Origin: Alteromonas macleodii
GTDB taxonomy: Bacteria > Pseudomonadota > Gammaproteobacteria > Enterobacterales > Alteromonadaceae
NCBI RefSeq assembly: GCF_903772925.1
Contig: NZ_LR812090.1
Span: 996,629 to 1,060,628 of the forward strand
Length of the DNA stretch: 64,000 bases
Reading direction: 5' to 3'
How positions within the stretch are numbered: the first letter of the stretch is position 1; each line of letters opens with the position of its first letter. Positions 57,811-64,000 of the stretch are shown piece after piece. Below the pieces are notes generated by a model that did no database searches, was not told the origin of the DNA, and worked only from the letters and a program-made list of their open reading frames with translations. The translations under genes were made by a program, and so were the position numbers.

Positions 57811-57835
57811 AGTTGGTTAATTACCAACTCGTTCA
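57811..57835. repeat. Perfect hairpin downstream of mltF
   Basis: GAGTTGGT and ACCAACTC flank a TAATT loop, about 70 bases past the mltF stop on its 3' side. Sequence after the stem on the minus strand is only moderately T-rich, so it is a weak terminator or a processing hairpin. Confidence 0.5.
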
Positions 57836-57899
57836 AAGGGTACATTATAAAGATGACATCGAAATGACAGTTTTCAATAGAGAAGCAAAACGAACTAGA

Positions 57900-59303
57900 T
57901 TAAATTTTTCCTTGTTCATCTAACCAGACTAGGCTGTCGTAGTAGCGGCGAATGTTTTCTACGTATTGCAAAGCCTCATCACCTCTCGCATAGCCATAGC
58001 GGGTGTTGCGGTAATACTTTTTTTGCCTAAGCTGTGGCAAGCGGCGTTTCACATCTACCCACAAATCAGGGTTACCCCCTTGTTGCTCGGTAAGAACCCT
58101 CGCATCTTCCAAGTGCCCCATTCCAATATTATACGATGCCATAGCCATCCAGGTTCTATCGGGTTCGCTAATTCGTGCGGGTATGCGGCTTAGCAAACTG
58201 GCAAAGTAACGAGACCCGCCGCGAATACTTTGCTCTGGGTTGGTTCTATCATCTACATCCCAGTCACTTGCTGTATCCAGCGTCAGCATCATTAAACCGC
58301 GAACCCCAGTTCTAGATACAGCGTTACTATCCCAATGACTTTCTTGATAGCTCATTGCCGCAAGCAGTCGCCAGTCTAGATCTCCTGCGTATTTTTGAAA
58401 TAGAGGTTTATATTGGGCTAATGCAGTTTCAGCTGCGTAGTTGAAAGCCCGGCTGTCTACGTAATCGAACTGTCGGATGTGGCCGAAATACTTATCCTCC
58501 AGCACCGTAAACCAACCAGATTGATGTACGGTTCCAAAATACTCAATAAGCGCAGCTTTCACTGAATCGTCTTGATGTAATGGCAGCGCCCAAGCCATTG
58601 GCATATTTTCGTCAAGGGTTTTTGCTACAGCCAAGTTTGGATAACGTCTGCGCTGTAAAGCTAAACGGTTGCTGTCGGCTACTGTATAAGCGATATCACC
58701 ATTGGCTACTTGTTGCAGCAGTTCTTCAGAATCTGAATCTTCGGTGGTAACGAGCTCGGTCTTTATCACTACTTTTTCACTATCAGTTGCTTCGTCGCCT
58801 AAATCGCGTAAAAGATCAGAAAGTAAATGAGCTTGGCTGCTTTCTGCAACTGCAATTATAGGAGCATCGAGATCTAAAAGATCTCTAGGTCTGGATGTGC
58901 CTGCTTGGAATACGAGCTGCTGTTTAACATGTTGATAAGCCGGGCCATACGTGAAGCGGTTTTTTAGTGAAGGTGTCACCGCATCCCCCGTAGCAACAAT
59001 GTCTAAGTTACCTTCCTCTAATTGCTCGAGCATGACTTCATAGCTGTAAAAAGGGTACAAATCGAGAGTGACCCCAAGGTAATCGGCAAACCCTGCCAGC
59101 AACTCGTACTCAAACCCCTGGGGCCCTTCAGCACCGTTATAAAAGGTTCCTGCGCCGTATACGGTTCCTACGCGGATGGTTTCTCGTTCTAATAATGAGG
59201 AAAGGGCCGTGGGGACCGAGGGCACGCCACAACTCATAACAGCAATGGATAAAATGATTATTAGTTGTAGTTTTAATCGTTTTTTATAGTCTTGTGACTG
59301 CAT
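57900..59303 (-). CDS. mltF: Membrane-bound lytic murein transglycosylase F
   Basis: MltF cleaves peptidoglycan glycan strands with formation of 1,6-anhydro ends. The 467-aa protein has an N-terminal membrane/signal segment with a possible lipobox (VMSC, Cys about residue 25), a periplasmic solute-binding type domain (about 38-270: RVGTVYGAGTFYNG...) and a C-terminal SLT domain (about 285-450) with the catalytic Glu in AMSYQESHWDSNA and RGLMMLT. It is divergent from purL, as in E. coli. Regulation by the binding domain is known for the family. Confidence 0.95.
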   Translation of the reverse strand: MQSQDYKKRLKLQLIIILSIAVMSCGVPSVPTALSSLLERETIRVGTVYGAGTFYNGAEGPQGFEYELLAGFADYLGVTLDLYPFYSYEVMLEQLEEGNLDIVATGDAVTPSLKNRFTYGPAYQHVKQQLVFQAGTSRPRDLLDLDAPIIAVAESSQAHLLSDLLRDLGDEATDSEKVVIKTELVTTEDSDSEELLQQVANGDIAYTVADSNRLALQRRRYPNLAVAKTLDENMPMAWALPLHQDDSVKAALIEYFGTVHQSGWFTVLEDKYFGHIRQFDYVDSRAFNYAAETALAQYKPLFQKYAGDLDWRLLAAMSYQESHWDSNAVSRTGVRGLMMLTLDTASDWDVDDRTNPEQSIRGGSRYFASLLSRIPARISEPDRTWMAMASYNIGMGHLEDARVLTEQQGGNPDLWVDVKRRLPQLRQKKYYRNTRYGYARGDEALQYVENIRRYYDSLVWLDEQGKI

Positions 59304-59370
59304 AGACCTTTACTTGTTGTCATCAAACTCGCTAAGTTTAAAAAAAAGTTCATGTTAGCGCGTTATGAGG

Positions 59371-59399
59371 TTACTTACTGTGCATAATTGCTCTATAAT
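59371..59399 (+). promoter_or_regulatory. purL promoter
   Basis: TTACTT (59371-59376) and a perfect TATAAT (59394-59399) are 17 bases apart, giving a start near 59406. No clear PurR operator (ACGCAAACGTTTGCGT-like) was seen by eye. Confidence 0.65.
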
Positions 59400-59479
59400 C
59401 CGCGCCGAAATACTCATCAATCCAAGAGACAACGCGTCGCATTGGTGGTCGTTGTTTCTAACAAACCAGGTAAATCAAT

Positions 59480-62400
59480 ATGTTGGTCCTTCGAGGCGCT
59501 CCTGCACTATCAGAGTTTAACCAAACTAAACTGATTGCAAAGCTGGGTCAATCCGGCGTTAGGGTTAAAAACCTATATAGCGAATATGTTCACCTAGTCG
59601 ATTCCCAAGGTGACTTGTCTAAGCAGCAAATAGAAATACTCGAGAAGCTGCTCACTTACGGCCCCGCGAGGCAAGCACAAACACCTTCTGGAACCCTCTT
59701 CCTTATTACTCCTCGCCCCGGCACTATCTCTCCCTGGTCTTCTAAAGCCACCGACATCGCTCACAACTGTAGTTTAAAAAGTATCAATCGCATAGAGCGT
59801 GGATGCGCGTTTTATATCGAAATAGAAGATACATTAAGTGACGATGACTTTGCACTTATCGCTAGCTTCTTACACGATAGAATGACTGAGTCAGTATTTA
59901 CTAAAACTGACGATGCAGCGGTACTGTTTGCACAAACCGAAGCTAATACTTTCACCAGTGTAGACGTATTAGGGGAGGGCAAAGAAGCGCTGGTTAATGC
60001 AAACGTGGCATTGGGCCTGGCATTAGCTGATGATGAGATTGACTACCTGTTTGATAGCTTTACCAAGCTAGGCAGAAACCCGACTGACGTTGAACTTTAT
60101 ATGTTTGCGCAAGCAAACTCTGAACATTGTCGGCATAAGATTTTTAACGCAAGCTGGACCATTGACGGCGAAGATCAAGAAAAGTCGCTGTTCAAAATGA
60201 TCAAAAACACTTACGAGTTATTACCTGATCATGTGTACTCAGCTTACAAAGATAACGCAGCAGTAATGGAAGGCTGGGAAGCAGGGCGCTTTTTTCCGAA
60301 TCCTCAGTCACACCAATACGAATACCATCATGAGAATATTGATATTTTGATGAAGGTAGAAACCCATAACCACCCAACGGCAATTTCACCGTTCCCTGGT
60401 GCCGCAACCGGCTCTGGCGGTGAAATTCGCGATGAAGGTGCTACAGGTCGTGGCTCAAAACCTAAGGCGGGTTTAGTTGGTTTTACCGTATCTAACTTAC
60501 GTATTCCCGGCGCCGAGCAGCCGTGGGAAGCCGAGTATGGTAAGCCACAGCGCATTGTGAGCGCTCTCGATATCATGCTTGAAGGCCCACTAGGTGGTGC
60601 AGCCTTTAATAATGAATTTGGTCGCCCAGCGCTACTTGGTTATTTCCGTACGTACGAGCAAGAAGTTAATAGTTTTAACGGCGTAGAGGTAAGAGGCTAT
60701 CACAAACCTATTATGCTAGCTGGTGGTTTAGGCAACATTCGCCGTGACCATATTGAAAAAGGCGAAATCACGGTAGGCGCTAAGCTTATTGTGCTTGGCG
60801 GCCCTGCAATGAACATTGGTCTTGGCGGCGGTGCTGCATCGTCAATGGCTTCTGGGCAGTCAAACGAAGATTTAGACTTTGCTTCAGTGCAGCGTGACAA
60901 CCCTGAGATGGAGCGTCGCTGCCAAGAAGTAATAGATGCATGTTGGCAGCTTGGCGATGACAACCCTATTCAGTTTATCCACGATGTCGGTGCTGGTGGC
61001 CTTTCAAACGCTCTGCCTGAGCTAGTTAACGACGGTGGTCGTGGCGGTAACTTTGAGCTAAGAAAAGTATTGTCAGATGAGCCTGGCATGACACCGCTGG
61101 AGCTTTGGTGTAACGAATCGCAAGAACGTTATGTTATGTCTGTTGCACCGGAAAATATGCCGGTATTCGAAGCAATTTGCGCCCGCGAACGCGCGCCGTT
61201 TGCTGTGGTTGGTGAAGCCACTGCCGAGCAGCACTTAAATCTGAACGACAGTCAGTTTGATAACAAACCAATCGATATGCCGCTAGATGTGCTTTTAGGC
61301 AAGCCGCCTAAAATGCATCGCGATGTAAGCTCGACCAAGGTAAGCTCGCCAGCACTAGATGAGGCAGGCATTACATTAAGTGATGCAGCAAATCGCATTT
61401 TGTCTTTGCCTACCGTGGCAGAGAAAACCTTCCTTATCACCATTGGCGATCGCTCGGTAACCGGTCTTGTAAGTCGCGACCAAATGGTTGGGCCATGGCA
61501 AGTGCCAGTGGCGGATGTAGCAGTAACCGCTGCGGCATTTGACACTTATCACGGTGAAGCGATGACAATGGGTGAACGCACCCCGGTGGCTCTTTTATCA
61601 CACGGTGCGTCTGCCCGTCTTGCGGTAGGTGAAGCGCTAACCAATATTGCTGCAGCAAACATTGGTGATATTAAGCGGATTAAACTGTCTGCTAACTGGA
61701 TGGCAGCAGCTGGGCACCCAGGTGAAGATGCAGGTCTTTATGAAGCGGTAAAAGCAGTGGGTGAAGAGCTGTGCCCAGAGCTAGGTTTGACCATTCCTGT
61801 AGGTAAAGACTCTATGTCGATGAAAACTGCTTGGAATGAAAACGGTGAAGATAAAGCAGTAACCTCTCCGTTGTCACTGGTTATTTCAGCGTTTGGTGCA
61901 GTAAAAGATATTCGTAAAACAGTTACGCCTCAGCTACGCACTGATAAAGGTGCAAGCCGCTTATTGCTTTTAGATTTGGGCGAAGGTAAAAATCGCTTGG
62001 GCGCTAGCTGTTTAGCGCAGGTCTATACACAGCTTGGCGATAGCCCAGCAGATGTGGTTTCTGCTACCCGTCTTAAAGGCTTCTTTGACGCTATGCAAGC
62101 GCTTATCGAAAAAGGTTTGGTGCATGCTTACCACGACCGTTCAGACGGCGGCTTATTTACTACAGTGGCAGAAATGGCCTTTGCGGGTAAAACAGGTGTA
62201 AGCGTTAACCTTGATAGCCTTAAAGGTAATGACATTGCTGTACTATTCAATGAAGAATTAGGCGGTGTTATTCAAGTGCTTGAAAGCGACCTAGATGCAG
62301 TTAACGCGGTACTGGCTAAGTTCGATTTAACTGAGTTGACTCACGATATCGGTACATTAAATAGCACAGATATGGTTGAGTTTAACCGCGACGGTGTAGC

Positions 62401-63367
62401 TGTACTTGCGGATAGTCGTGTATCTATGCGTACTACCTGGGCGCAAACTACGTTTGAAATGCAAAAGCTTCGTGATAACCCAGAGTGTGCTGAACAAGAA
62501 CACGCTGCGAAGCAAGATGCTGCCGACCCTGGTTTGCATGTAGCACTATCTTACGATGTCAACGAAGATGTTGCCGCACCTTACATTGCCAAAGGCGTTA
62601 AGCCAAAAGTGGCGATATTAAGAGAGCAGGGCGTAAACTCGCATCTAGAAATGGCGGCTGCATTTACCCGTGCAGGCTTTGATGCTATCGATGTGCACAT
62701 GAGTGACGTGTTGGCGGGTCGCATTACCCTTGAACAGTTTGCGGGTCTTGCAGCTTGTGGCGGTTTCTCTTACGGCGACGTATTAGGTGCAGGTGAAGGT
62801 TGGGCGAAGTCTATCCTATTCAACAGCATGGCGCGGGATCAGTTCGAAGGCTTCTTTAACCGCAACGATACGTTCAGTTTAGGTGTATGTAACGGTTGTC
62901 AGATGCTATCGAACCTAAAATCATTGATTCCTGGCACTGAGCACTGGCCGCACTTTGTTACTAACCAGTCAGCGCGTTTTGAAGCTCGCGTTGCTATGGT
63001 TGAAGTGATGGAGTCTAAGTCTGTGCTGCTAGATGGTATGGCAGGCTCGCGTATGCCGATTGCTGTGTCGCACGGCGAAGGTCAGGCTGAATTTGCAAAT
63101 GAAAACGCGCTATCGCAGGTTAGCGGTCAGGTAGCCATGCGTTATGTAGACAACTATGGCAAGCCAACTATGCAATACCCGGCTAACCCGAACGGTTCAC
63201 CGCAAGGTATTACTGGTTTAACGTCTGTCGATGGGCGCAGTACAATTATGATGCCTCACCCTGAGCGTGTATTTAGAGCCGTTGCAAACTCATGGTGCCC
63301 AGACGATTGGCAAGAAGACGGTGCGTGGATGCGTATCTTTAGAAACGCCCGTAAGTTTGTTGGTTAA
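59480..63367 (+). CDS. purL: Phosphoribosylformylglycinamidine synthase
   Basis: PurL converts FGAR to FGAM with glutamine and ATP in purine synthesis. The 1295-aa protein is the large single-chain gammaproteobacterial form, the same length as E. coli PurL. It has the N-terminal PurS-like domain, an FGAM synthase core with [12 protein letters not shown] (residues about 213-224) and [26 protein letters not shown] (in pieces about 293-318). A C-terminal glutaminase has Cys in [11 protein letters not shown] (about 1133-1143) and His/Glu in MPHPERVFR (about 1256-1264). It is a single gene with its own promoter and terminator. Confidence 0.98.
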   Translation: MLVLRGAPALSEFNQTKLIAKLGQSGVRVKNLYSEYVHLVDSQGDLSKQQIEILEKLLTYGPARQAQTPSGTLFLITPRPGTISPWSSKATDIAHNCSLKSINRIERGCAFYIEIEDTLSDDDFALIASFLHDRMTESVFTKTDDAAVLFAQTEANTFTSVDVLGEGKEALVNANVALGLALADDEIDYLFDSFTKLGRNPTDVELYMFAQANSEHCRHKIFNASWTIDGEDQEKSLFKMIKNTYELLPDHVYSAYKDNAAVMEGWEAGRFFPNPQSHQYEYHHENIDILMKVETHNHPTAISPFPGAATGSGGEIRDEGATGRGSKPKAGLVGFTVSNLRIPGAEQPWEAEYGKPQRIVSALDIMLEGPLGGAAFNNEFGRPALLGYFRTYEQEVNSFNGVEVRGYHKPIMLAGGLGNIRRDHIEKGEITVGAKLIVLGGPAMNIGLGGGAASSMASGQSNEDLDFASVQRDNPEMERRCQEVIDACWQLGDDNPIQFIHDVGAGGLSNALPELVNDGGRGGNFELRKVLSDEPGMTPLELWCNESQERYVMSVAPENMPVFEAICARERAPFAVVGEATAEQHLNLNDSQFDNKPIDMPLDVLLGKPPKMHRDVSSTKVSSPALDEAGITLSDAANRILSLPTVAEKTFLITIGDRSVTGLVSRDQMVGPWQVPVADVAVTAAAFDTYHGEAMTMGERTPVALLSHGASARLAVGEALTNIAAANIGDIKRIKLSANWMAAAGHPGEDAGLYEAVKAVGEELCPELGLTIPVGKDSMSMKTAWNENGEDKAVTSPLSLVISAFGAVKDIRKTVTPQLRTDKGASRLLLLDLGEGKNRLGASCLAQVYTQLGDSPADVVSATRLKGFFDAMQALIEKGLVHAYHDRSDGGLFTTVAEMAFAGKTGVSVNLDSLKGNDIAVLFNEELGGVIQVLESDLDAVNAVLAKFDLTELTHDIGTLNSTDMVEFNRDGVAVLADSRVSMRTTWAQTTFEMQKLRDNPECAEQEHAAKQDAADPGLHVALSYDVNEDVAAPYIAKGVKPKVAILREQGVNSHLEMAAAFTRAGFDAIDVHMSDVLAGRITLEQFAGLAACGGFSYGDVLGAGEGWAKSILFNSMARDQFEGFFNRNDTFSLGVCNGCQMLSNLKSLIPGTEHWPHFVTNQSARFEARVAMVEVMESKSVLLDGMAGSRMPIAVSHGEGQAEFANENALSQVSGQVAMRYVDNYGKPTMQYPANPNGSPQGITGLTSVDGRSTIMMPHPERVFRAVANSWCPDDWQEDGAWMRIFRNARKFVG

Positions 63368-63390
63368 TATTACAGTGTGACCTTGATAAG

Positions 63391-63416
63391 CAGGGGGAAA
63401 CCCCTGTTTATTTTCT
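63391..63416 (+). terminator. Terminator of purL
   Basis: A stem CAGGGG / CCCCTG closed by a stable GAAA tetraloop and followed by TTTATTTTCT, 24 bases past the stop. Confidence 0.9.
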
Positions 63417-63624
63417 ATAAAAATACTGTTTAATAAATGCGCATACCTTAAATGGGTGTCAAAGCTTTGGCAAAGTGTCAAAAATCTGATTTTTGCCCTT
63501 GTCATCAGTTTGTCACTGATCTATTGTAGTGCAAGCAAGGATTGCAATTAGGTTACAGGAGTTGAGTTAGGGTTGTACCAGTGTTTAGCAATTGCTTACT
63601 GGTTTTAATAATAAGAGACGACCA

Positions 63625-63765
63625 ATGAATCGTTCTTCAAAAGGGTTTGGCTTAACCGGAGTGGCTGTAGCTGTAGTGCTGATGTTCGTAACTGCTGTTT
63701 TTAGCACATCTGCGAAATCTGCCGAAGCTCCAACAACGCTAAGTGTGCAGTCTTCAGTTAAGTAG
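63625..63765 (+). CDS. Small exported or membrane peptide, 46 aa
   Basis: The 46-codon frame has a basic N-terminus (MNRSSKGFG), a hydrophobic helix (about residues 10-26) and a signal-peptidase-like AKSA-EA site, leaving a mature peptide of about 14 residues (EAPTTLSVQSSVK). Alternatively it stays as a single-pass membrane protein. AAGAGACG upstream is a fair ribosome-binding site. It sits alone after purL, followed by a long perfect hairpin. No family recognised; similar tiny signal-bearing ORFs are often missed in annotation. Confidence 0.55.
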   Translation: MNRSSKGFGLTGVAVAVVLMFVTAVFSTSAKSAEAPTTLSVQSSVK

Positions 63766-63770
63766 TCTGA

Positions 63771-63816
63771 AAGAAAAATTCTAACGCCCGTATCAAGTTA
63801 CTTGATACGGGCGTTA
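63771..63816. terminator. Terminator shared by the 46-aa gene and the leftward smr gene
   Basis: TAACGCCCGTATCAAG and CTTGATACGGGCGTTA form a perfect 16-bp stem with a TTA loop (63782-63816). The T-rich flank is on the minus strand (GAATTTTTCTTTC), so it mainly ends the leftward gene, but it can also close the 46-aa gene transcript. Confidence 0.85.
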
Positions 63817-63893
63817 ATCATTGGGGCTATTAAAAAGCTTAAAACGAAACGAACCCAATGCTCTGCCGTAGCCCGCAAAACTTGTCTCTCACT

Positions 63894-64000
63894 TTATCCT
63901 TTCTTATTTTTTTCTCTGTTTATTAGTTTTTGCTGAGGGTGCTTTTTCAGCAACACATAGGTGGCGCCAAATCCGCCGTGCATAGGCTGTGCTGTATGAT
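63894..64000 (-). CDS. 3' end of an Smr-domain protein (partial)
   Basis: The last 34 codons of a leftward gene are visible; the rest is beyond the window. The sequence AQPMHGGFGATYVLLKKH matches the C-terminal end of the Smr (small MutS-related) domain, in which HGG-GATYVLLK is conserved. Smr proteins are nucleases; SmrB acts on collided ribosomes and SmrA is less well understood. Which one this is cannot be decided from the fragment. A basic tail (INREKNKKG) follows the domain. Confidence 0.78.
   Translation of the reverse strand, partial: HTAQPMHGGFGATYVLLKKHPQQKLINREKNKKG

Noticed and set aside
59304-59479. PurR operator before purL
   Set aside because: ACGCGTCGCA near 59429 has only a weak match to the ACGCAAACGTTTGCGT palindrome.

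Overview
The window reads as a chromosomal segment of a marine gammaproteobacterium of the Alteromonadaceae, most likely Alteromonas or a close relative. This is inferred from protein similarity recalled by eye, mid-40s GC, an NAD-type isocitrate dehydrogenase, and gene order (ppnN/queF/syd/csrB/yqcC/truC; map/rpsB/tsf/pyrH/frr/uppS; bamA/skp/fabZ/lpxAB/rnhB/dnaE/accA/tilS). Most of it is conserved core. No tRNA, rRNA, CRISPR array, phage or insertion sequence was seen.

Layout. 1-3.1 kb: galE with a small membrane-protein gene, and a POT peptide transporter. 3.2-8.1 kb: a leftward capsule-export operon (lipoprotein, KpsD-, KpsM-, KpsT- and KpsE-like). 8.6-12.7 kb: rightward surface-sugar genes (wecA, two family 2 glycosyltransferases, galU). 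12.8-21.9 kb: a ComEA-like HhH protein, NAD-IDH, an HDOD-like protein, a DUF3192 protein, then queF-dgc-ppnN divergent from syd. 22.2-27.8 kb: a second DUF3192 lipoprotein, a GNAT enzyme, a very long CsrB-type RNA, DUF3549/DUF3301, and yqcC-truC-flavodoxin. 27.8-32.4 kb: glnD-dapD and map, leftward. 32.6-52.7 kb: a long rightward series covering translation (rpsB, tsf, frr), UMP kinase, undecaprenyl-PP and CDP-DAG synthesis, the MEP pathway (dxr), envelope biogenesis (rseP, bamA, skp), lipid A and fatty acid synthesis (fabZ, lpxA, lpxB, accA), dnaE, rnhB and tilS. 52.8-64 kb: a GGDEF enzyme, a CPA2 K+/H+ antiporter, a PspB-like small gene broken by an in-frame stop, tadA, a 51-aa basic ORF, mltF, purL, a 46-aa exported peptide and the 3' end of an Smr-domain gene.

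How the parts connect. Envelope construction dominates. galE and galU feed UDP-sugars to the surface-polysaccharide genes, uppS makes the lipid carrier used by WecA, and the bam/lpx genes build the outer membrane. Regulation of lifestyle is the second theme: a CsrA-sponge RNA with a Gac/UvrY-type box, and two diguanylate cyclases.

The observations most worth a second look are the CsrB-like RNA (about 630 nt, about 47 GGA motifs by hand count), the absence of lpxD between skp and fabZ with a terminator and a new promoter region in its place, the PspB-like gene with an internal TAA, and several small genes that standard annotation may have missed (51 aa at 57.5 kb, 46 aa at 63.6 kb).
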